Positions 9,831-21,100 of a DNA stretch of 64,000 nt are shown in pieces (position 1 is the first letter of the stretch; every line of letters starts with the position of its first letter). Source of the stretch: Beroe forskalii. Lineage: Eukaryota; Ctenophora; Nuda; Beroida; Beroidae. The translations under genes were made by a program, and so were the position numbers. A model generated the notes under the pieces. The model made no database searches, was not told the DNA's origin, and worked only from the letters and a program-made list of their open reading frames with translations. The DNA lies in contig WFMF01000331.1 in the NCBI GenBank assembly GCA_011033025.1, positions 62,001 to 126,000 on the forward strand, in the 5' to 3' direction.

Positions 9831-10263
9831 TGTGCTGTGTAATTTAATATGTGTTGTATTGTAAGTGCATTACCTGTCTCGAAGAAAGATTTCTTTTTAA
9901 TTCAAATAAATTTAATTCAAATACATTACCTATTTGATCTTATAATCTCCTTCCTTAAACCATAGAATATCATTTAATATCTATCGATATTATTTGAGAC
10001 TGAAGATTAGTTGATAATACTTTCATACAACCCTTTGGTATATGTGTCCAGACTGCTTGATTGACAGAGGCATGGATAAAGAAGCATGGATTTCCTCTGC
10101 ATGCTTCAAGTTTCTATTTAAATTCCGTCAAAAGCACACAATTTTGCTTGTCTTGCAATATGCACACATGGGTTTCAATAAAGGATACACTGCTTATCCC
10201 TTACCTCCTTGAGCTGATGGTATTTTCAGAGTATCCTTTGTGTACCAAGTTTATCACAACAAC

Positions 10264-13166
10264 ATGTCCAACAAAGGTTTAAAGGATGGATGTGGTATCA
10301 TATCCACAATTCTAATTTTGCTCTCTCTTGTTGCCATTATTGTAACAGGGGTCATCTTCATTGACCCAATAGTAAAATATGGTAAGTTCTAATGTAGAAA
10401 AATGTTGCTTGTTTCTTGATTAATCTATTAAAGTAATAAGAAAACAAATTTTGGTTCTCTTTCATACCTAACTGTGGCAGTTTGAACTGTAGTTTTGTCT
10501 GCAGAGTAGGTTTGCCTGGTGTACAGACATGTTATCTATATGTCTTAACACCATGCAAACTAATCTGGTGGCCAGTGTATACACTGCAGTTTGAACTGTT
10601 AGATCACCATAGTCTGTAACTCGTATTCAAACTCAAATTCAAATAATTTATTTGTCATCTGGAAAAATGTTTCACGAGTTTATGTAATTGATGTATCAAT
10701 ATTTCAGCAGTCTAGACAATTTAGATATTGAGTGCAAGAAAAATTAAAAAATTCTCTTTCCAGATACAAGATAATTTAAACAACTTTGCACTAGATACAA
10801 AGTACAAGAATGGAAGCTGTCGAGTTGCAGATATAGACTGGATAGAACAGCAGAAATGTTTCACCACAAGTGGTGACCTTAAGTATTATATTCCAAGGTT
10901 GACTGTCACGTTCAGTGAGACTAGCAAGGATGCTAAGTTAAATCAGGATGTTGATGGCTTATTTGTGGATGATAATCAAATTGATGCTGAAAATGTGGTA
11001 AGTGAAGAAGGGCTTTTTCTTAGGTTATGTGTATGAAAACAATGGTATTTCATCTTCATGATCTTGATATATTATCAGCAGGGGTTTCAAATTTCAAAGT
11101 AATCATCAAAGTTACTTCATCTTTTGTAGGGGACAGTATTTGACAATGGGAAGAAAAACAGAATGATAAGATGCAGTGATCCAGATGTTCAAGCAAAGGT
11201 TTTCGAAAAACTCCTTGAAATAGTTCCTGGCCTTGAGGTTTGTTATAGCTAAAGGGCAATAGGGCAGGTGAAATAAAAACAGCTCCTACTTCCAAGTATA
11301 TTATTTTTCAAAACCAGTTGTGTTTCAGCAGAATTACCATTAAAACCTCTTGTTATCAGGCTCCTGTATCAGACTTTTATACTTCCAATATATCATCAGA
11401 GTACCTTTAGATTGAAAATGTGGCTGAGCCCTGAGTATGAGAGCCCTGATAAGATTGAAAATCTGGGACCTTTAAACATAATATAGTGTGGGCTCAATCA
11501 CTACTTTCAGAAGTGGTTCCTACTTTCAGTATATCAACGATTTTCTTATGCCTTGCAAAAAACTTTTTTAGCTCGATGTGTGTCAGTTATTCGTATGTAT
11601 AGGCCGGTGGAAGTGCATCTTACCTTTAGGTTTATTAAAGACGACTTTCAGCTCTCCACATTGCATTACCTAAAGGGATCATGTTGGTGTTCAAGTTCGG
11701 AGTTGGAGAAAAGTCTTGTGGACTGATGTCTTGAAGAAAGTTTTTTCATGATTTAAACAAAATTATAGAAACAGTTATAATTGAATTGAATTGAATAATA
11801 CAAAATAACATGATTTTTTTTACTGCACTCATTCTAAAAATATACTTTCCCATATAAAAAGAGGCAAAATTCTTTTCATCATCAGGTAGACTCATCCGGT
11901 ATTATCAAACCTGGGACTGACTGGTTTTCTTGTCTTCTGAAAAAGGATGGTAGAAAGGTTAAAATTGGCAAGGAGTTATCTAAAGTACGATGTTATCATC
12001 ATGAATAAAGCGGTATGTTAGGGGTCTTTTAACTGTTTGATAATTATCCCTTATAGCTTCAACTGTAGCACATTCCTCAGTGAGCCCACGTCTTGCCATG
12101 AGCTCAGGCGGCCGCCTTTTTTTAGATGATATGAAAATTTTGTTTATTTTGATGAAATGAGAGCATTAGGCCACAAAATAAAACATTAACAGGTTTAGAG
12201 TGTAACTTGCCGCCCCCTTTTCAGAAATCTGGCTACGCCCCTGCCACATCTAACATCGAGTTTCTTCTGTTCAAGATCCTTGTGTCAAAATCTTTAAAAA
12301 CTATCCTAGCCAAACTTGTTACCTGTTTGTACCCACAATCATTTCATCCCTGAGCATGACAAACTTTTCAGGAACCAGATAGGTCCGTATACATATGGTT
12401 TTTGATCAGTTGGTTGATTTACCTGTTCCTGAGTGCAGTCCATTTGGTGTTAATGTTCGTCATCGAATGTGTTGGGGAATTTGGAATGCTCGTTGGGTGA
12501 GTTGGAATTCTTGCTGCATAAATGATATATTATATTGAATCCACTGTTGTAATCACTGTTGCAAAATGTCTAAATCTTAATCTGTTCTCACCCCTCTTCA
12601 GTGGTTTCCTGGCTTTACTTGGAGCCCTGATTATAGGTATTGCTTTTTTCATCTCAATGCCAGCCCTCCTCCTACTTCACCTGTTTTTCTACGCTATTTG
12701 CTTTCCTGTTTACCGCATTTCTGGAAAAGACGAGATGCTCTCATTCTGGGGTTCTTTGTAAGTTCAAGATGAATCTATTTCCCCCAAGGGGTTTGGATGT
12801 GGTCAGTTGGATGTAGCCAGTTGGATGTAGCCAGTTTGCCAAATTGTACGACTAACCTTTCTAGATAGTTCTCGAATTGTTTCTTCCCCGCAGGGGTTAC
12901 CACCCTGGTCAGGGTGGGAATCTGTTGGGTCATCCCTACTTATTGGGCGTTTTTCTTGAATCACTTGCATCGTTTTAAAGTTTTTAGAAAAACACTTGGC
13001 CTCCATATAATAAGCAAACAGTTCAATCATATGCTATTCTTTCAGCAAGAAAGGCTCGATATTTTACCTGACATTCAATTTCTTCCGGGATTTCTGGATC
13101 AAAAGAAAGCGTCAAAGCGTCCCTGCAGATGAGGCAAGGAATGATTATGCTGATTCGAGTGCTTAA
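10264..13166 (+). CDS. Multi-pass membrane protein gene, family not recognised
   Basis: Proposed exons: 10264-10381, 10764-10997, 11130-11237, 11886-11984, 12372-12496, 12602-12757 and 13046-13166 (stop TAA). Junction phases agree from the second exon to the stop. Exon 1 ends in phase 1 while exon 2 opens in phase 0, so a small exon is missing or the first exon differs. The protein of ~320 residues starts MSNKGLKDG and has a first membrane span (ISTILILLSLVAIIVTGVIF). An extramembrane domain of ~145 residues with several Cys follows. Then come about three more spans from exons 5-6 (WFLISWLIYLFLSAVHLVLM, GFLALLGALIIGIAFFISM, ALLLLHLFFYAICFPVY) and a short tail rich in basic then acidic residues (WIKRKRQ...). 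The layout suggests a four-span plasma- or endomembrane protein with a large loop. At 11984 splicing is inferred at AAA|GTACGA; unspliced reading runs into a TAA soon after, giving a possible short isoform. Function unknown. Confidence 0.65.
10476..10600. mobile_element. Foldback MITE, family with GGCAGTTNGAACTGNAG ends
   Basis: The ends 'ggcagtttgaactgtag' and 'ctgcagtttgaactg' are inverted, and the middle has a second inverted pair (GTTTGCCTGGTGTACAGACATG / ATATGTCTTAACACCATGC-type). Related copies are at 17459-17730, 52225-52275 (partial), 60402-60521 and 63500-63545 (partial). It sits in the first intron of the membrane-protein gene. Confidence 0.75.
11664..11745 (+). repeat. Dispersed repeat, copy 2
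   Basis: Matches 9745-9830 with a short extra segment before TTGAAGAAAG. Intronic. Confidence 0.65.
12095..12250. mobile_element. Decayed hAT-like element fragment
   Basis: It ends in CTGGCTACGCCCCTG, closely similar to the terminus CTGGCTACGGCCCTG of the element at 28091-28470, and starts with 'caggcggccgcc'. No matching target-site duplication was found, so the boundaries are approximate. It lies in the intron between exons 4 and 5 of the membrane-protein gene. Confidence 0.4.
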
Positions 13167-13169
13167 TGT

Positions 13170-15140
13170 GAAGATTTCTCAGGATTTTGTAAGGAGGTAG
13201 TAGTAAACGGAAAACAAAAACTGGTGATTCGAGATATTATATTAGCATGGTTTTTGTTAAGGGTGTGAAGTTTTAGCTTTTAAATTTATAAGAAAAGGAA
13301 AACGCTTTCAGTCTTTCAATTATTCAATTTAAGAATTAATGTGGTTTTATTTGTTTAATTTTGCGTTTTAAAGTTTTTTACGTTCTCTAGAGTTTATTGA
13401 GTATATACTGTGAGTTTATAAAACTGTTTATATTTCTACTGGTCTGATATACATTTACTAAACATGATATAGTTTTACTATCAAATAGTTTTACTGTCAC
13501 ATATTGTGACTTATGATTAAAAATTTCAAAGTCTATCTTAAAACGGCTGCTCAAGATATATTTTGATTTGGGCTGTCAGGGCTTATTTTTATGCCATTGA
13601 CCCCATTTTCATTGACCCCATGGTAAAAAATGATAGTAGGAAAGGTAAGACAAAATTTGACCAAAAGTTCTGTTCAGTGTAAATGGCGATTGATCAGACT
13701 TCAGCAAAATCAAGATTGATGGTATTCTCTACTACTGAAACTCCCTAGCGGCTCTGTCGTATACTTATGAACTCAAAGCTTAAGATTGATGTTTCGAAGA
13801 GATAAATCAACACTGTGGTGAGTAATTACGTAATTGCCAAGTTTCGCTACTTGGCATCATATTTTAGAATTTAGGTTTCTGTTACGCCCCAGAAACAAAA
13901 TTGCCCGTCCGGCCCCCTTAACGCAATTTCAGGCCTCGAATCATGAATCTCTGTCATCAGCTGGAAAATCTCCATTTCGGCCATCGGCAAGGACGTGTCA
14001 CTTTTCTGGCCCTCCTCTTTTCTAAATCCAGTGCTATTATATACCTGAAGCGATACTTGGAATGCTGTAAGAATCCAGATCAAGTTTTGTAATTTTTGGT
14101 ATTCTTGTGACTATTTTTGGAAAAAAGTACAAAAATACAATTTCGCACAATTTTAGTGTTTTCCCAAATTGGCACAATTTTAGTGGTTGATTCAGTAACG
14201 CGCGAGGACAACCTTTCAGACCAGTGTGCGCGCGTTCAAAATTTATCATCAAATTAAATTATCAACGCGCCGCGCGTACGCACGATCGAGATTTTACCTT
14301 GTTCTGAAAGAGTGCGGAAATTTTTCGAGAAAAGATCTGCATAAGATCCGTGAATCATGAAAATTTGTGGAGTATCGCTAAAAGATCGCAGCGAGATCGG
14401 AAAAAGAACTTTTGTGAATGGCAACAATAGATTGCCAAAACGTTCTTGTCTCCGTGAAATTTTTTGGGCAAATGTATTTTAATTCTTAAATGGTTATATC
14501 TAAAGTTCTAGGGTAACTATAAATCGATTTAAGTGGTTTTGATTGTCCTGGTTTAAGAAAAGGATTCCGCTGGCTTTGGTCATTCAAAATACATATTGAT
14601 GATTTACTTTTTTCTTATATAAATCAAGTCAACTATCTAAACTATTTGCAGCACGTTTTAAAGTTAAACCAACTAAATTTAACATTTAAAGGTTGCCTTA
14701 ATAGCATCCTGTTTAAGTACGTGTCATTCCATACCCTTAGTCCTTAAAGAGCCTCAGTCCAGGGTGAAAAGTGGCATGTAATGGACAGACCACTGTTTAT
14801 TGAATTACCAATGGAACTCAACATTTGGTTATAGCCATCATTTGGCTAAGAATTAACAACGAATCAGGTAATAGGGGTTGCTAATGGCGTCATTATCATG
14901 GTTTATACATTCCAGTTACTGACCTATAAAGGGCCACATTCCATACCCTTCTTAATGTATGATCATTGACCCCTCTATATTTTCCAGGAATGCTGAACAC
15001 AGCTGTTGGTGCCATCGTTGCCTTGGTTACTTGAACTATAGATTCCTCTTAGGTGCAACAGGTGCGTTCAGTTTGTTTTTGTGACTCCAATAGATTACGT
15101 TATTTGATACCGTTTTTGACTTTGACTTTTGTTTTCTTCT
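13170..15140. other. Intergenic region between two plus-strand genes
   Basis: Holds a short stretch at about 13604-13635 that resembles the 3' end of the membrane-protein exon 1 (see findings), and GC-rich CpG-containing runs near 14255-14290. A possible 5' untranslated exon around 14989-15060 lies between a 'ttttccag' acceptor and a GT. No further gene was supported. Confidence 0.45.
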
Positions 15141-15144
15141 CAAA

Positions 15145-18100
15145 ATGGAGCGAATGGAGGGAGAGAAGGTGAAGAAGATAAAGGTGGGTATTCAATGAAA
15201 ATTCCCTAATCTATTTGATTTAAGGTAATTTAGTGAATTATTTAATCAAGTGCCGGGGTGTTTGTCAGGATCTCTTGTCCCCCCTTTAGTAGAAGTAGAC
15301 ACCAAGCTTACAGATTTGTGTCGTTCTCTCTACCCCGTCTTTTCACTTTATGACAAGCTAAAGCTTCTCAACCTCCGCAACTGTTCTCAAAACCTGCCTG
15401 AGCACCACAGTCATGAAATTAACTTTAAAATGTGAAATAAAAGGTGTAATTGAGGAATGAGCACTCATTTAATCACTACCTCACTATAAGCGTATAAGGA
15501 ATAATGCTATTAGTTTACAAATCATCACGGCGACGAAAAGAATAAAATTTATTCATTTATGGCTCTTCAAGTTATCCACATTCCATTCTCTAATACTTCG
15601 CCTCATTGCACGTGCAAATTAACGGTCCTCCGTTAGTATCTACCTTGTGTGTACTGTGTGTTAGCTTACCCAAAGGTCCATTGGGCATTGACCAATCAGC
15701 GAGCGAAGTGACTGTCAACTCGCACGCTGATTGGTCAATGTCATGAGGATTTTGGGATCGAAAGGGTAGGTCAGAAATCAGAATGCTGGGTTCTTTGTCT
15801 TTCTGTAGGTCCTCTTTTCTCAAGTTGGTAATTTACGGACCATTTGAATTATGTTCATTCAATAACTAAACAAATTTAGTTTATATGTATCAACTAGATT
15901 TCGATTATATTGATCATATTCCAAATAAAACTATCTTATGAAATAAAGGAATAAGATAAAATTGCTCGTTTCTTTCGAATAATTGCGCTTTGACTCGATG
16001 CCGAGCTGGAAAGGGAGCTATTTATAACTTCATGCTGTCATTTGTTCTATCTACTCTGGTTACAGCCCTGTGAGGAGCAAGCGGTATTGCCTCATCAAGG
16101 TGCCGCTATGAGCTATGATAATGACGCCATATCAGTCGCCGAGTAATATCAAGTATACCCAGCTACATAACAACTGAAACAATCGAAATTACATTAAATT
16201 TATATTGATTTAGCAGAGTTTGAAGCTATCGTATATATTTGAAAGTTCAAAATTGCAGTACGAATCTCATGTTTAGCTATTCTGTTAAGTTTATATATTG
16301 TAATCTATAAAACACAGTACAAAGTTGCAGCGATTAGACCAACTCATGTCTCTGTTTTAATAATTATTTTGAAAAAACAGGTATGATTCATACCTGTTTT
16401 TTCAAAACATTCATATACCGCTCTGAGATTCTGTTTCGTTTATATACCGCTAAGTTTTGTAATACGCGCTCGGTTCCGTAAAACTCACTCCCAAAAAATG
16501 TAACTGCCTTGAGTATGACGTCATTATCAGGGTTTAGAATAGCGCATTAATGAAGCTAAACCGCCTTTATATTTCGTGGCATTTACACGATACTAATATC
16601 TACGTTTAAACTTTAAACTTGTAAAGCAGGATTAGTATTGTCATATTGCACGTGTGGCAGATATATATCAATATGCGATGTTACCTCCTCAACACACCAC
16701 TTCAAGGCGTGATAATGACGTCATTCTTACTCGCGTACTATCCAAACGTAGTCCGTCTAATCATTAAGGCATCGTCTGCACGTTGCGGACTTATCACTTT
16801 TTGTCATGCACTAATCTAGTGATTTTCATTTATCATTTATATTCGGCATAAAGAGTAAAACATGTTCGTAGATAAATAAAATCGTGTTTCGGTATTGTGT
16901 ATTTGTTAAAGTTTTACGTTTTTTTGCGACAGCTTTTATACTTTCCTTGTATTTTTTCGTGAGCATATTCTATAGTTATGGTAAAATTTAAATATTGGTT
17001 GGTTTTAAGGATATACATGCAATTTCGAATTTATTCGCGCATGTAACACACTGCCACACAAAGCTTCTTCTTCTTAGTGATAATAACTAATATATCTAGC
17101 GGTGGCCACAAGTCCTTTCTTCTCAACTAAGAGTTGTTAAGTCGTCCACAAACCATAAGTTCCATTCGCCAACTCTCCACACTATTTCTCCTCAGGCGCA
17201 CAAGAAAATGACAATATTCGGCGCGACTGAAGCTATCCGCGTGATGACAGGTTTAAAGCCGACTTACAACGAGCCGTACATGGTCCTGAGCCGGAGATTC
17301 AAGGGGAGGACGGAGCCGAAGGAGAAGGGTCAGATTGTCAGGGTCATGCAGTGGAATGTTCTAGCGCAGGGTTAGGAACCAGTCCCCACTTAAAGTCTTA
17401 AAGTTAAACCAGCCCCAACCAAAGTTCGAACATTTATTGATGTTTTTATCTATACGGCGACAGTTCGAACTACAGTTTTGTGTGTGCGGTGTTAAGACAT
17501 GAATAACAATAACATGTGTGTACCCCGCGCGCAAACTTACGCCGCGCACATACAACTTTATATGTAATTCACCCTGCCTGTAGTCACACATACAAACTCG
17601 GTAATCTGAAAATGAGCGGGGCTTGAACCCACAACTCCTGATTTGCCGGTCAGTGCTCTACCAATTAAGCTATCTACAGGCAGGGTGAATTACAAATAAC
17701 ATCATCTGATAAAACTTTAGTTCGAACTGAAACTGTTATACCAACTTGTCGTTGTTGCAGGTTTGACTGAGTCCAATCCTCGGAAGAACTACTGTAAGAC
17801 ACCACCCCGCTATCTGGCCTGGGAAACACGCAGGTAATTCCCGTCTTTTGCGTACAGGAATTAAGTTTTTCTTGCAACATTATTTGACAAGGCTTTGAGT
17901 GTTGTTAACGCCCTTTAGTGTATATTCGTCCATTTTCCGCCCATAAAAGAGGCAAGCCCCCACGGGCTTTTTTCAATCCTTGTTGTGATCTGCAGATTCG
18001 TACTGTCAGTGGATTCTCTTGATTGGTTGGCTGACGACGATAATCGTAAGGATTATAAACACCTCCATATATTGTGCCAGTTAAACGCTTAATCCATGCC

Positions 18101-21100
18101 AATCTTCTTCTCTTGCCGAACTCCAGAGAAGATTCTCTTCTTTGCTACCTAGATCTTCGCTTAGTTACAAAACAAATAACAAAATCAGGATATTTAAAAT
18201 TCTTCAAACGAATATTACGGCATTTTGCCGTTAATAACGCTTTCGGTGCAAGGACCATAATAAAACCAGAGCAGGCTTTATCAAGCAAGCATCAATGTTA
18301 TGAGATCAGAAATATGTTGTAATATTAAAGTATTAAGCCACGACTGTTTTAATTCACTTACAAGCAAGCATGGAAAATTCAATTAAATAGTTCCCCTGAA
18401 CCTGAATGCAAATTACTTAGTTGCGACGATGCGTGTTGAAAATCATGGAAAAAACTGTCAAATTTCTCGCAAAATAATTCTGATATTTCCGCGCAATATT
18501 AAAGCAATAAGGGGCCAAAAAGGCATTTTTAAGCCGAAAAACGCGATTCAAACCCCCCATAACAGACAGAAAATGGCTGATTTCGGGATTCTGAAGCATG
18601 GTATGTCTTTCTTAGGTCGTCCATGGATGGCGTGCAAATTTTCAGCTCAATCGGCCAAAGCTTTTCGATTTCGGAACTTGGGTGCCTCAGAAATGAAGAC
18701 CGGCCTGGATCACTGTTTTGAGAGGTAAAAATAGGGTTTTTTGGATTTTACAGGAAAACAAAGGAAAACTGGAGAATATCATTGGTTCAGTGGTTTCAGG
18801 CGCATAATTTATGACCAGGTACACATCTATTTGACCACCCATGAGACATCTACGCCCAATAAGGGGCGAATAAATGGCAGTTTTTAGGCCGAAAAACGCG
18901 ATTTTAACCCCCCATAACAGACAGAAAATGGCTGATTTCGGGATTGTGAAGTATGGTATTTCTTTCTTAAATATTAAAAATGTGTAAACGTGTGATTGAT
19001 CATTATTCGTCTGGAATTTCTACAATAATTCTAATTTCTGACTCCTTCAGGTACCTGCTGCTGTTGGAAATCATGAGTTACATGCCAGACATCATTATTC
19101 TCCAGGAAGTTGATAGATACGACTTCTTGGAGCCCAAACTCAGGGAATTCGGTGAGAATTTGTCACCCGTACCTATTTTTCACTAGAAGTTTTCTTGATT
19201 CAACACGTGATATTGCACTCGGGTTCTCCTCGTGCAATAATTTGGTATTGTCGCAAACGGATTGCTCCTCTTGCGACAATATACAAATTATTGCACTCGG
19301 CTACCCCTCGTGCAATAATTTTTGTTACTGCATTCCCAGCCATGCTCAAAGCGTATAATACTAACCGGCCCGCAGGCTACAGAGGCAAGTTCAGGGAACG
19401 CCCTAACTCACCCATCACACAGACGGATGACGGGGTCCTGAAGCCGGACGGGTGCGCTATCTTCTATCACGTGTGAGTAGCTATAAGAATGTAATTCTAC
19501 CCTCCGCCGCGCGCACCTTTTTCCGCGTGTTTTTTCTTAGTCTGCAACACGCCCCTCCGACTGGGATGTTGATCAGTCGCTTCAGATATGTAACAACTAA
19601 CGTTGTTTTTCTACCCCATGGTTCACCACTTCAGAGATCGGTTTGACATGATACCTAGGCATCGTTCACCCTTAGCTCAGTGTAAATGGCAGGTACTCGA
19701 ACCCGGGATCTTTCGATCTCGAGCCAGACTAAATACCATTACACCAACTGGCCACTTCAGAGATCGGTTTGATATGGTAGACGCGCAGTTACAGCAGCTC
19801 GTTAACCAGTCAGGGAACCCCACTTTTTCAATTGAAGGTGGCATGCTATTTTCTACCCCACCTAGGTTTCAACCTTAGCTCTGTGGGAGCGGCAGGGAAT
19901 CGAACCCGGGACCATTCGATTGTGAGCCAGACTTGATACCATTACACCAACTGACCATTTCAGAGATCGGTTTGATATGGTAGACGCGCAGTTCAAGCAG
20001 CTCGTTAACCAGTCAGGGAACCCCACTGGTTGCATTGCCTTCGCTCTGAGACTCATAATGTTGGAGGATAACTCCTCGCTTCTCGTCGTTAATTCGCACT
20101 TCAGAGGTGAAATATAATGCTACTCTTTAGTCTTAATCGTATATTCAAAGTTGATATATTTTGAAAGGGGATTTTAATCATATTTTATGGATTCGAGTTG
20201 ATAAGGGATTCTTGTTTAGAAATGGTTAGGGATCGTTCACTCATTACGTTATCAATTTTTGGGCCTTTTACCCCCCCCCCCCCCCCCCCCCCCTGTAATC
20301 AAACCCAACTCAGGCGAATGCTTCTCTTCTCAGTCTTCAAATCCTTTATCAAAAGTTGAAATTTTCATGTCAATTTTAATCATTAAGTTTATGGATCAGA
20401 GTCAGGGAATGTAGTATTGTTGTTTAGAAATGGTAATTTCAGGCGGCTCGGAGTTTAGCCCGGCTCGTCAGGAAGCGTGTGTGGATCTCTGTAACTTCAT
20501 CGCTGAGAACTCCGATCCTAACGAGATGGTGGTCATTGGGGCGGACTTGTGTGAAGAGCCTTCTGAGAGGGGCTACAACCACATGACCTCCAAATACAAG
20601 GTAAACAGGACTAAACAGGATTAAACAGGATTAAAACAGGAATTAAACAGGATTAAAACAGCAATTAAACAAAATAAGTCCTAAGAGGCACTAACACCTC
20701 ATACAAGGTATGAGTGTGGAGTTACGCAATAATTTGAAAATACTTATTGAGAATTACATTGAATTATAACATAGTGATAGGCTGGTGTCAGTGACACGAT
20801 AGACTGGTGTCAATGATGCACCAGTGTCAATGACACTTCAGACCGATGTCAGTGATGCGTCAGACTGGTGTCAGCGATTAGTCAGACTGCTGACAGCGAT
20901 AAGTCAGACTGGTGTCAGTGATACGCCAGACTGGTGTCAATGACACTTCAGACCGATGTCAGTGATGCGTCAGACTGGTGTCAGCGATTAGTCAGACTGC
21001 TGACAGCGATAAGTCAGACTGGTGTCAGCGATATGTCACACTGGTGTCAGCGATACGTCAGATTGGCGTGAGTGCCTGGTGTAGTGGTGTCAGTGACATA

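Noticed and set aside
17600-17675. Functional tRNA gene on the minus strand
   Set aside because: A- and B-box-like segments exist but the acceptor stem does not pair and the anticodon loop is irregular; it lies inside an inverted-repeat element.
19668-19957. Two functional tRNA genes
   Set aside because: No acceptor pairing; units are duplicated together with an exon fragment, so they are tRNA-derived repeats.
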